From Flaccisagitta enflata (lineage: Eukaryota > Chaetognatha > Sagittoidea > Aphragmophora), in assembly GCA_965153355.1 (NCBI GenBank), contig OZ231127.1:44764001-44828000 (forward strand): a stretch of 64,000 nucleotides of DNA, written 5' to 3'. The translations under genes were made by a program, and so were the position numbers. The notes beneath the pieces are model-generated. The model did no database searches. It saw only the letters and a list, made by a program, of their open reading frames with translations, and was not told the DNA's origin. Each line of letters begins with the position of its first letter. Position 1 is the stretch's first letter. Below, in pieces: positions 50,262 through 61,460 of this stretch.

Positions 50262-50575
50262 TAGAGTGGGCTCAATTTGGGCATTCAAATGAAATATTAT
50301 TTCCATGCACTTTTCATGTTCTACTTGCATATTTAGAGCCTAATCTCATTGGAAAATCAATTTGGACCTGATCTAGGCACTCCATCAATAATGCTGTAGT
50401 TGTATAGAATTACTATGGAACAAATTTCTGTCATAACTCCAGCAATCAATTCTATACAACTACAGCATTGAGACGGAGTGCCTAGATCAAGTTCAAATTG
50501 ATTTTCCAAAGAGATTGGGCCCTTAACATGCCAAAGGAACAAGAAAAGTGCTTGGAAATAATGTTTCATTCTCAT
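50262..50575. mobile_element. Family F foldback element, about 310 bp
   Basis: Starts tagagtgggctcaatttggg. The arms pair attggaaaatcaatttggac with its copy near 50500, and atgctgtagttgtatagaat with attctatacaactacagca. It is the same family as 16443-16748. Confidence 0.75.
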
Positions 50576-52019
50576 ACGACGACTTCCCTCCGAAGGCAAC
50601 ATTTGTGTTTCAAAGAAGGTCAAAATGAAAAAAATGTATAAACGAAAATGCAAAAATAAGTGAGCAAAAGTGATTGAGATGGCTCAGACATAATATTCAA
50701 AAGAAAAATTTGCATTCATTTAGCAAGAGGACCAAGTTTAGCCAATGTTAGCAAAAAAATTGTTTTGAAAAATTGTGCTTTTTTTATTTTTGGTCACTGA
50801 CAGGGGGCTGGTCGAAATTCTAAATTTGCATAGGAAATGAATAAATGAAAAAACAAAAAACATAGTTCTCTTCCCAAATCGTTTACAGAGAGAACTATGT
50901 TTTTCAAAATGCAAAATTTCCCTGTGTTTGGCTTTCTTAGAATTTCGACCTCAGAAAATGAAAAAAAGTGTAAGCAGAAATTTACCAAAAAACATCATTT
51001 CTATGCTTGTTTTCAGGTTAATCGCATAGTTCAAACTGCATTTTAAGTCAGAATACAATAAAAATGTATGCACCAAGTGTCTCTTGAGACAATTTGTCTA
51101 AAAAAAACATTCTAGCTTCATTATTGTCCTCATAATGATGCAAAAAGTATGGTGAAACGCTTCATTTTTCTTCAAAAATTTTCTGTCATACCCAAATTTT
51201 TCCTATTCTATTGGGTATAGTGAGGAATATTGTTCCACTTTTCATATCATGGCAAATCTTAAGAGTTAAAACAAATTCTTGACTAAGGATATACCATTTC
51301 TCCATAGTAGAAAGATGTTGAATATTATATGACAAACTTTTATTTTCAATTTAGGGATGTGAAGATTAATATGCGAAGATTAAGTGCCGACAAAACTACT
51401 TTACAGATTATTACTTCAGATATGTAGAGATGAACTATGAACCCCCATGAGATACCTCATGCATTCAGAGTGTTTATTTAAAGCTTCACGGAGCTAGTTT
51501 GAAAGGATTTTTGTGCTTGAGAGAGCTGTCATGAGATCTGAGAAGGATGATTTATAGTCTGAGAGAGCACCAAAGAAAACTGTTTTAGTGATCATGGGGG
51601 TAGGCTTAAAAACAGTTGCACATTCCCCCCTCAGCATACTGGAGGCTGAAATAAAAGCAGAAGCTGCTTAACTACACACATCCCTGCGTGGAGGACTCAA
51701 AGGGCAACCTCCTCCGTTGCAACTTGTGATGAAAACTCAGGATTTTAAAAATGTAAGTCAACTGTAATATTTACAAAATTTACACAAAAATAAAATGAAA
51801 AGAGAAATGAACATACAGTTAACTCCCACTCTATCGGATTTCAAGGAACTAACAAATCTTATCTGTTAAAGATGGGATTCTGGTAAAACAATCATAGGAA
51901 ACAAAAAAAAAATTAAGGGGACTATTAATTTGCATTCATTATATGCGGAATTCTGTAAGTGGTGGTTCTGTTAGAGCAGGGTTCAACTGTATATGAATTA
52001 CATTTACTTGTTTTGCTTT
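50576..52019. other. No recognisable gene (loop of the foldback composite)
   Basis: AT-rich, with a local inverted pair catagttctc / gagaactatg at about 50860-50900 and a ttaactcccactctatcgga repeat-like stretch. No supported exon. Confidence 0.4.
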
Positions 52020-52350
52020 TTTGAGCAGCGGCGTCAAAGGGCCGATGTCCTGTAGGCCACAGGGGTGAATTTCCAGACATGCGTCCATCTGTCCATCCTT
52101 CTGTCTGTTTGTCCATCCATCTGTCCATCCCCCCCAAAGACCATCCGGGCCTCAAATAATCACGCTCAGGCCTGATTTTTGCCTTCAAAGCCCTTGAATT
52201 AGCCCATTCAACCTTCAATTTGAAGACCTAAAATCAGCTCTCCAGACCTCGAATCTGCCCTCCAGACCTAAAATCAGCACTCCAGGCCTCAAATATGCCC
52301 TTTCAGCTATAAATATGCCCCCCCGACCTTAAATTAGCTCTATAGGTTAA
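52020..52350 (+). mobile_element. Family B element, left part with array
   Basis: ttttttgagcagcggcgtca-aagggccgatgtcctgtag, then a ccatctgtccatccttctgt core and about nine cctcaaatatgccctttcag-type units. The right end is absent. Confidence 0.7.
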
Positions 52351-53216
52351 TACTTTTTTCACAGACGTTTTCTGGGAAAATTTGAAACCGACTCATTTTT
52401 CATGAGGATTCCAAAACTGGTCCCAGAATTTTGATTATCCGCGATTTCATTTTTGATCTCTGGTGAGGTTAGATTAGGGTCACTTGTGACCTTTGACCCC
52501 CATTTTGACCCACTTAAAATGAGAAAAAGAAAAAAAAAAGAGTACTTTCTTTTGCCACTTTTTTTAGAGGAATCCAAATCTGCAATCACATTTTGATTTT
52601 GACGACTTTGAAATTTTGACCCCCTTGGGGATCATACTTTTACCCCCTTGAACTTACACTGCCCGAGCATTTTTTGACAAAACAAACATGTAGCATTGAA
52701 GCTCATGGACAGTACTTGAGAATGGTACAACGGAGAAATGACTTTTATCCCATAGTCAGTGGCCTACTTTAACATAAGCAGGTACTTTTTTTTCTATCAC
52801 ACACCAATCAGTACAATTTTATCCTTTTTTGAAGATTTTTACAATTTTTTTGATTTTCGCTTATTTCAGGCTTAATGGCATCATGTTTAAAGCCTTAAAA
52901 ATGAGGAAAATGTTGCATTAGAAGCCTGACTATTGCCATAAATGGTAAGGGTAAGGCCTAAAAACATCATCTAAGCCAAAAACAAATGTTTTTTAGTCTC
53001 CTGATGGCTGCTACCAATGGCCCTTATCTTGGCGAAAATCGCGATTTTTGCGATTTTTGCGATTTTCGCCTATCTGACACCTCATTTTTGATCAAAAATT
53101 GATCATTTTTCCTCAAGGGTGGGATACCCAATTTTTTTTCTATCCCTTTCTACATTCAATAGACCCCTAGATTCTGGAGTTTCATAAGGAATTTCCAAAT
53201 ACAAACCTGTATGACC

Positions 53217-53620
53217 CCCCCCCTAACGGAAAGCTATATTGCTGGGGCACAAGAAATGGCGATCATTACAAAGTACCACAAAAAACATATATTCAAAAAC
53301 AGTAGTGATGACCAATGCCGCATCTGCAAAAACAGCCAAGAAACTATCTTCCACATATTGGGGGCTTGTGATATCCTTGCTAAACGCGAATACTTCACCC
53401 GCCATAATAACATTTGCAAATACTTACTCTACAAGATCTCACAACACTATGGCCTACATGAACCTTCTGACGTCTTAATGAATGACTAGTGTGAGATTAT
53501 ATATGACCAGTACTTACAACAACAAGGCCTATTAAGGCGAATCGCCCAGACATCATCATTAAGGATAAAATGCAGAAAGGGCCTATATCATTGATGTTGC
53601 ATGCCCGGTAGACACAAACT
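53217..53620 (+). pseudogene. R4/Dong-type LINE, CCHC finger and restriction-like endonuclease (right piece)
   Basis: ESYIAGAQEMAI..., then CRICKNSQETIFHILGACDI (a C-x2-C...H-x4-C finger), then EYFTRHNNICKYL, all as in R4/Dong C-termini. After a TAG at 53487 and frameshifts, ANRPDIIIKDK and YIIDVACPVDTN give the RPD...D signature of the restriction-like endonuclease that nicks the target. It continues the piece ending near 43845 and is cut at its 3' end by the CR1-like LINE. Confidence 0.8.
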
Positions 53621-54039
53621 GGGTCTCGTCTCCTCTTCTTAACGATAACGGGAAGGTGAGGGGGGTGAGGATTAGGAAGGTCGCCGGTCGTCTGAGGGCT
53701 AATAATGGGGAACGGCGACCTTCTTGTTTTTTACCTCCTTCACCTACCCAACCTGTCCCGCCATCACAAAAGGCCCCGGTCTCTGTGTGGGCTCGTGGTT
53801 TATGCTCTGTCTGCGGGAGAAAGTTGCGCTTAAATGGCAAACCCGGTGAAGATATCTGTGAAGGATGCCTAGCAGATACTCTCCCCTTTAATGGTATCAC
53901 TAATCATAAGCAGTTTCGGGAAGCTCTTATGAGCTTCTTTGGCAGTTATAGGCATCTAGAGGAAGCATCACAGCTCATATTTAATCCCCTAGATGACGAA
54001 ATTAGGGAAACCTTGGTAGATCTGAACAGGACTCTCTAG
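53621..54039 (+). pseudogene. CR1/Jockey-like LINE, ORF1 remnant
   Basis: A basic, Pro-rich protein with a zinc-finger-like CSVCGRKLRLNGKPGEDICE-GC and a helical C-terminus (DDEIRETLVDLNRTL), ending in TAG at 54037. It directly follows the R4-like endonuclease remnant. ORF1 products of such LINEs bind RNA; the role here is inferred. Confidence 0.6.
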
Positions 54040-54062
54040 GTGGCTGTCAATATTATGATTAG

Positions 54063-56991
54063 GGGCAGTTTTGTAAAATAAGTCAGGATTTTAGGCGTGA
54101 AAATAATGGGCAGCTCTCAATGCTCTGCCTTAACGTAAATGGTCTACCAAGTAAAATTGAAGAAATTGAATTATTGCAAGAGACCCTTAAGTACAGGTTT
54201 GATATCCTAGGATTTACTGAAACTCATTTAAATGCGGTCTCTGAAAAACTTGCCACACTAGGAGATTATAAATGGGCTGCTAATTCAAGAACGAAAAGTA
54301 AATGGGGCGGGGTTGCCATTTATACTAGGCCCAGTCTGACCTTTAAAGGCCGGACTGATATAGATCTCTTTGAGGAGGGTGTATTCGAGTCAGTTTTTAT
54401 AGAGGTTAAAGATAAAGGTAACGGCTACATTGTCGGAGTTATTTACCGTCCCCCAAACTCTGACACGGCTGCTTTTTTGTCAAATTTGAGTACTGTTTCG
54501 GAAAAAATTAAGGACAAGAGGTCTTAACTCATGGGGGACTTTAACCTAGATTTATTGAAGAGTGAAAGCCATCCCGCCACTGGAGATTTTTTGTGTAGTA
54601 TGAACTGCGGTGGACTCCATCCCTTAATTGCTCTTCCAACCAGAATCACTCCAACTAGTGCCACGCTGATTGACAATATTTTCACTAATGATATTTGTAG
54701 GCCTATCTCTTCAGGACTTGTTTACACATCAATCAGTGATCATCTCCCAGCTTTTGCCATTTTTGGGGGCACTGAGGATCACCCAGAGGGTAATCCTCAG
54801 TTTACCCTGAAAAGGGAGATGAAAATCAGGAATAAGGAAAGATTCAGAGAATGGTTAAAAGAATGGAGTAGGACGGTAACAGTTGGAACTGATTCTGTGG
54901 TCGAAGATGCAATTAGGTTCAAAAATGAATTCCGGGATGGATATAACCGTTTTTTTCCACAGAGAAGGGTAAGGATCAAAAGGATAGATTTAAGAAAACC
55001 ATGGCTGGATGATGACACTCTTAAGGATAAAATCAAGGAAAGAAATAGACTCTATGCGCTCAAACTCAAGGGAGGAATAGAGCGGGTGCCTGATGGCTCT
55101 GATCGTCTAAGATCTTTGACCTTAGAGGTGGGCCAACTCAGGCGCCAGCTAAAGAAGTCATACTTTGCTGAGCAGCTCAGTAGAGCAGGCAAGGACTCGG
55201 AGGCTGCCTGGAGGGGCTGATATTCCGTGTCGCACTTTCTCTGGTGATGGTGGGATACTTACAAGGGACTCGGATATTGCAGAGTCCTTCTGTGAGTTTT
55301 TTACGGACATAGGCCCAAAACTGGCTAGGGAAGTTCGATCACCCCAAGTGGGCTTGTACCATGATTACTTGGGGCCACGATCGGATTCTTCGGCCTTTTT
55401 TGTGCCTACAACTCCCGCAGAGATAGAAGACATATGCCGGGGCCTTGATTGCTAAAAAGGCCTGGGCCATGATGGCTTCTCTCCTGCGGTTCTTTGTTAT
55501 GTTAGTGCTGAGGTCAGTGCACCCCTCTCAAGGCTTGTCAATGCATGTCTTAAGGCGGGTCACTATCCTGACTTTTTAAAGACAGCACGGGTGACACCAG
55601 TATTTAAATGCAGTGATCCGGCCCAGTTTGGGAATTACCGCCCAATATCGGTTTTATCGGTGTTGTCTAAGATCTTTGAAAGAGTCATTTAGGTACGACT
55701 GCTTGGATTCCTTAAAAAGCAGGACTCCATCATAGCTGGTCAGTATGGTTTTCGACGGGGTCATTCCACCTACATGGCTATCCTGGACATGGTAGAAAAC
55801 ATCCGGCAAGCATGGGAGAATGATGAGTACTGCCTAGGGGTATTTATAGATTTCAGAAAGGCTTTTGGCACTGTGGACCATTCTATTCTTATTGGTAAGA
55901 TGGAGCGCCTAGGCATAAGAGGATTGCCCCTGGAACTTATTAAGAGCTATCTAAGTTATAGGAAACAGTATGTTGCCTTTGGATCCTCGGAGTCACTCCC
56001 GAGGAATATCTCAGTGGGAGTTCCCCAAGGCAGCATACTTGGTCCTCTTTTCTTTCTTCTTTATATTAATGTTCTATCTGCTGCGTCGGATTTCTTTAGA
56101 TACATCCTCTTTGCGGATGATACCAATTTGTTTGCATCTGGTAAAGATAAGGGGGATTTGCTTAGGGGCTTAAGTTCAGAAAAACCTAAATTGTCGGATT
56201 GGTTTGCTCACAATAAGCTTACTTTAAACTATGGAAAAACGGAATATGTTAATTTCAGCAAACCATCAAAAGATAGAAATGGGGATGGGTGGGATTTGGA
56301 AATCGATGGCAGGCGAATTCTTGAGGTGGATAGTGGTAAGTTCCTGGGGGTGTATATTGATAAACAGATCTCCTGGCGGGTGCATATTGGTAAGGTAATA
56401 ACTAAGATAAGTCAGACTGTTGGTACAATTGGAAGAGCCAGGAGGTTCATGAATGCGCCCCAACTTTTTCTTTTATATAACACAATGGTCCTCCCCCACC
56501 TTCAATACTGTTTGATTAATTGGGGCAACTTTAAGGGGGATAGAAACCTTGGGTTAAGGGATCGGTTATTGTCCCTTCAGAAATGTTTGGTAAGGATAAT
56601 CTGCGGTGCAAGTCACATCTCCCATGCTGACCCTTTGTTTGCTCGGTTAAATGCACTCAAGGTGGATGACCTATTCACCCAGAGTGTTAGGATTTTCTCA
56701 TACAAAATGTCCAGGGGTTTGCTACCGGGCGGAATGACTGCCTTTTTAGATAGAGTAGATCATGGTCACTTGACCAGAGGGGCAAAAAATAACTTTTTTG
56801 TTAGTCATTTGGATCATAGGTCAATTAGGAGTGTTGCCCCTCAAGTATGGAATTCACTGCAAATAGGAATGAAGCAGTCCCCTAGCATTGCCTCTTTCAA
56901 GGAAGGGTCCAAGTTGGACCTCCTGGCCCCTTATGGGCGCTTTTCCTGTTCTACTCGTGGCTGCCGCTCTTGCGCTGGCTTGCCCGAGTGA
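54063..56991 (+). pseudogene. CR1/Jockey-like LINE, ORF2: endonuclease and reverse transcriptase
   Basis: The AP-endonuclease motifs are LCLNVNGLPSK, ILGFTETHL, GVIYRPPN, MGDFNLD, LIDNIFTN and SDHLPAF (54120-54760). The reverse transcriptase motifs are NYRPISVLSVLSKIFERVI, QYGFRRGHST, GVFIDFRKAFGTVDH, VPQGSILGPLFFLLYIN, ILFADDTNLF and KFLGVYID (55590-56370), with a C-terminal domain ending RGCRSCAGLPE and TGA. Breaks are TAG 54060, TAA 54525, a frameshift near 55210, TAA 55453 and TAG 55690. It is otherwise well preserved, so it was recently active or is mildly damaged. The F-x-ADD-T motif and motif order place it in the Jockey/CR1 group. The exact clade needs a tree. Confidence 0.85.
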
Positions 56992-56994
56992 TTT

Positions 56995-57495
56995 TTTTTG
57001 TTTTTGTTTTTTTTTCCTTTGTGGCTCTGCTTTTTGCCTTTTGGCCTTGTGCCTCTGCTTTTTTGGCCTTGTGCCTCTGCTTTTTTGCCTTTTGGCCTTT
57101 TGCCTTTTGGCCTTGTGCCTCTGCTTCTTTGCCTTTTGGCCTTGTGCCTATGCTTTTTTGCCTTTGGCCTTGTGCCTCTCCTTTTTTTGCCTTTTGGCTT
57201 GGTGCCTCTCCTTTTTTGCCCTTTGGCCTTGTGCCTCTGTTTTTTTGCTTTTTGGCCTTGTGCCTCTCTTTTTTTTGCCTTTTGGCCTTGTGCCTCTCGT
57301 TTTTTGCCTTTTGGCCTTGTGCCTCTCCTTTGTCTTTTGGCCTTGTGCCTCTCCTTTTTTGCCTTTTGGCCTTGTGCCTCTCCTTTTTTGCCTTTTGGCC
57401 TTGTGCCTCTCCTTTTTTGCCTTTTGGCCTTGTGCCTCTTCTTTTTTGCCTTTTGGCCTTGTGCCTCTCCTTTTTTGCCTTTTGGCCTGTTTTAC
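56995..57495 (+). repeat. 29-bp minisatellite in the LINE 3' region (CCTTTTGGCCTTGTGCCTCT unit)
   Basis: About 16 units near 29 bp of ccttttggccttgtgcctct-ccttttttg right after the LINE stop codon. Pyrimidine-rich. ORFs through it are artefacts. Confidence 0.85.
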
Positions 57496-57734
57496 CGCTT
57501 TAGGCATAGTGTGCGGTGGTCCCGGTCTCTTTTGTTTACTGTTCTCTTTCTTTCACCCTCTTTTGCTCTTTCCTGTATATATGTTGCGCCTCTCTCCGTG
57601 GTCTTGGTTCCTTCTTGAAACCCCAATTGGGGCTGTGTATATGTTGGGCTCCGGTCCCTTTTCCTGTTTTTTGTGTTTTGTGCGTCTTCCTGTCTTCCTG
57701 TGGTTTCATTTTGCTGAGTCTGATTTAGCTGGCT

Positions 57735-57980
<246 letters not shown>

Positions 57981-58714
57981 ATAAATTGCGTGTTATTGGA
58001 AACTTATAAGAAGACATTTAAGGGAAACGAAACTTTTGATAACCAATTGGTTTTTAGCTAGTCTCAATGATCTCTAGTGCTGTCACAAAGAACTTGGGTG
58101 ATTGCCTTACAAAAATTTGTGGGCGACTAGACCAATACATGTGTCACTTGACCAGAGGGGCAAAAAATAACTTTTTTGTTAGTCATTTGGATCATAGGTC
58201 AATTAGGAGTGTTGCCCCTCAAGTATGGAATTCACTGCAAATAGGAATGAAGCAGTCCCCTAGCATTGCCTCTTTCAAGGAAGGGTCCAAGTTGGACCTT
58301 CTGGCCCCTTATGGGCGCTTTTCCTGTTCTACTCGTGGCTGCCGCTCTTGCGCTGGCTTGCCCGAGTGATTTTTTTTGTTTTTGTTTTTTTTTTCCTTTG
58401 TGGCTCTGCTTTTTGCCTTTTGGCCTTGTGCCTCTGCTTTTTTGGCCTTGTGCCTCTGCTTTTTTGCCTTTTGGCCTTTTGCCTTTTGGCCTTGTGCCTC
58501 TGCTTCTTTGCCTTTTGGCCTTGTGCCTCTGCTTTTTTGCCTTTGGCCTTGTGCCTCTCCTTTTTTTGCCTTTTGGCTTGGTGCCTCTCCTTTTTTGCCC
58601 TTTGGCCTTGTGCCTCTGTTTTTTTGCTTTTTGGGCTTGTGCCTCTCTTTTTTTTTTTTTGCCTTTTGGCCTTGTGCCTCTCGTTTTTTGCCTTTTGGCC
58701 TTGTGCCTCTCCTT

Positions 58715-59296
58715 TTTGGGCAGCGGCCCCAAAGGGCCGATGTCCTGTAGAACACAGGGGGGAATTTCCATACGTCCGTCCGTCCGTCCGTCCGTCCCCC
58801 CCCCTGTTGGCCTCAAATTTGCCCTCCAAGCCCTCAAATTTGCCCTCCCAGCCCTCAAATTTGCCCTCCCAGCCCTCAAATTTGCCCTCCCAGCCCTCAA
58901 TTTAGCCCCCCAGGCCTCAAATCAGCTTTCCAGGCTTCTGATCAGCCCCCCACCTCAAATCTGCCCTCCAGACCCTCAAATCTGCCTTCCAGACCCTCAA
59001 TTAGCCCTCCAAGCATAAAATCAGCCCTCCATGGCTTAAATTTGCCCTCCTAACCTCAAATCGGCTCTCCAAGCCTTAATTACGCCCTCCAGCCTTCAAA
59101 TATGCCTTCAGCGGCCTAAATCAGTCATCTAAGGCCTGAAATATGCCCCCTCAGGACGTATGGAAATTCCCCCCTGTGTTCTACAGGACATTGGCCCTTT
59201 GGGGCCGCTGCCCTGCTCTCACTCCACTTCTTCACTGGATCACTCCCAGCAGGGCATCGGGTACCGCTGACCATGTGCGATCCTTGGATGACTAGT
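58715..59296 (+). mobile_element. Complete family B element, about 580 bp
   Basis: ttttgggcagcggccccaaa, gggccgatgtcctgtagaac, a ccgtccgtccgtccgtcc core, about 15 units of tcaaatttgccctcccagcc, then the inverted end block (cgtatggaaattcccccctg, ctttggggccgctgccc) and catcgggtaccgctgaccat ... gatgactag. The unoccupied site gcctctcctttgtcttttgg is at 57321-57340, so insertion was into a run of T. Confidence 0.9.
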
Positions 59297-59337
59297 TGTC
59301 TTTTGGCCTTGTGCCTCTCCTTTTTTGCCTTTTGGCC

Positions 59338-60169
59338 TTTTTGGGCAGCGGCCCCGAAGGGGCCGATGACCTATGCTTTCACACATAGGGGAAATTTTTC
59401 CTTCTCCGTCCACCCCCTTGGAAGCTCATATCCTGGCCTTGGAACCCTAATCCTAGCCTTGAGGCCCAAATCCTAGTCTTGAGGCCCAAATTCTAGCCTC
59501 AAGGCTCAAATCCTAGCCTCGAGACTCGAATCCCAACCTTAAGGCTCAAATCCAAACCTTGAGGCTCAAATCCCAACTTTGAGGCTCAAATCCCAGTTTA
59601 GAGGCCCATATCCTAGCCTCAAGGCTCACATCCCAGCCTCAAGGCTCAAATCCCAGCCTAAAGCCTCAAATCCCAGCCTCATGTCTCAAATCTCAGCCTT
59701 AAGGCTCAAATCACAGCCTTATGGCTCAAATCCCAGCCAAAAGCCTCAATCCCAGCCTCAAGCCTCAAATCACAGCCTCAAGGCTCAAATAACAGTCTCA
59801 TGGCTCAAATAACAGTCTCATGGCTCAAATCATAGCCTAGAGACTCAAATCCCAGCCTTGAGGCTCATCTCCCAGCCTAAGGCCTCAAATCCGAGCCTCA
59901 AGCCTCAGATCCCAGCCTCAAGCCTCAAATCCCAGCCTTGAGGCTCAAGTTGCAGCCTCAAGGCTCAAATTGCAGCCTCAAAGCTCAAATCACAGCTTCA
60001 TGGCTCAAATCACAGCCTTGAGGCTCAAATTCAATCCTAGAGCTTCAAAACTCACTAAGCATAGGTCATCGGTCCCTTTGGGGCCGCTGCCCCTCTCACC
60101 ATCACACACCCACATATACTCACATAGGGGCAACGGGTACCGCTGACCATCTAACGCTTTTGCGACTAT
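59338..60169 (+). mobile_element. Complete family B element, about 830 bp
   Basis: ttgggcagCGGCCCCGAAGGGGCCGatgac, ctatgctttcacacatagggg, an array of about 30 units of 20 bp (aaatcctagcctcaaggctc), then gcataggtcatcggtcccttt, ggggccgctgcccc and caacgggtaccgctgaccat, ctaacgcttttgcgactatt. It is the reference copy for both family B ends. Confidence 0.9.
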
Positions 60170-60526
60170 TGCCTTTTGGCCTTGTGCCTCTCCTTTTTTG
60201 CCTTTTGGCCTTGTGCCTCTTCTTTTTTGCCTTTTGGCCTTGTGCCTCTCCTTTTTTGCCTTTTGGCCTGTTTTACCGCTTTAGGCATAGATGCGCGTGC
60301 GGTGGTCCCGGTCTCTTTTGTTTACTGTTCTCTTTCTTTCACCCTCTTTTGTTCTTTCCTGTATATATGTTGCGCCTCTCTCCGTGGTCTTGGTTCCTTC
60401 TTGAAACCCCATTTGGGGCTGTGTATATGTTGGGCTCCGGTCCCTTTTCCTGTTTTTTGTGTTTTGTGCGTCTTCCTGTCTTCCTGTGGTTTCATTTTGC
60501 TGAGTCTGATTTAGCTGGCTGTCTGT

Positions 60527-60698
<172 letters not shown>

Positions 60699-60863
60699 AT
60701 AAATTGCGTGTTATTGGAAACTTATAAGAAGACATTTAAGGGAAACGAAACTTTTGATAACCAATTGGTTTTTAGCTAGTGTCAATGATCTCTAGTGCTG
60801 TCACAAAGAACTTGGGTGATTGCCTTACAAAAATTTGTGGGCGACTAGACCAATACATGTGTC

Positions 60864-61038
60864 AAAAAATATGCTTACTGGGATCAAAGACAATCCTGCA
60901 AGACGTCCTTAAACAAAGCTGAAGATCGCACCTAAAGACCATTCCAAAACATTACTCTGCTATGAGGACAAGTGTTTCTCCAGAGAAATGAACATTATCC
61001 AGAACTGTGCTTCTGGCGATGATTTCAATCACATCATG

Positions 61039-61110
<72 letters not shown>

Positions 61111-61204
61111 CTGTCTTTCTTTGTCTCTTTTCCTTACATTTTTGGCCAATTCTTTTTCTACCTGTCTGTTTGTCTGTCTGTCTATCTGTCTGTCTGTCTG
61201 TCTG

Positions 61205-61288
<84 letters not shown>

Positions 61289-61460
61289 TCTTCTTCTTCT
61301 TCTTCTTCTTCTCTCTCTTCCTGTCTCCCTCTTGGCATTTATGACTTTTTTCCTAAGGCGATAGCCGCCTGTATTGGTAGAGTTGCGTGTCCGCACCTAA
61401 AAATGGCCTATCCATTGAACCACGACCTCTGAGCTGGAAATCAGGCCAGTCAAGGTCCAC
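60864..61460. repeat. CT / TCTG / CTT arrays with the 70-bp spacer and a family A right end
   Basis: CT run at 61041-61106, the spacer tgtctttctttgtctctttt ... ttggccaattctttttct, a tctg run, CT at 61205-61285 and (CTT) at 61286-61310. A family A right end (tagagttgcgtgtccgcacc-taaaaa) is at about 61376-61405 with no left part. Confidence 0.75.

Larger units (their letters stand above)
44520..53195. mobile_element. Large foldback composite interrupting the R4-like LINE
   Basis: The left arm, 44520-44899 plus 48582-49010, is inverted with respect to the right arm 52370-53195. Shared blocks include ttccttatgaaactccagaa, ggcgaaaatcgcgatttttg, tttgttttgtcaaaaaatg and gattgcagatttggattcct. The arms total about 830 bp with an inner loop of 3.3 kb. 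The left arm was later split by the TTAA-flanked element 44900-48577. No transposase is recognised. Confidence 0.65.

Noticed and set aside
59430-60040. Regular 20-bp repeats as a possible CRISPR array
   Set aside because: The units are contiguous and degenerate with no unique spacers, and the DNA is eukaryotic. It is the internal array of a family B element.
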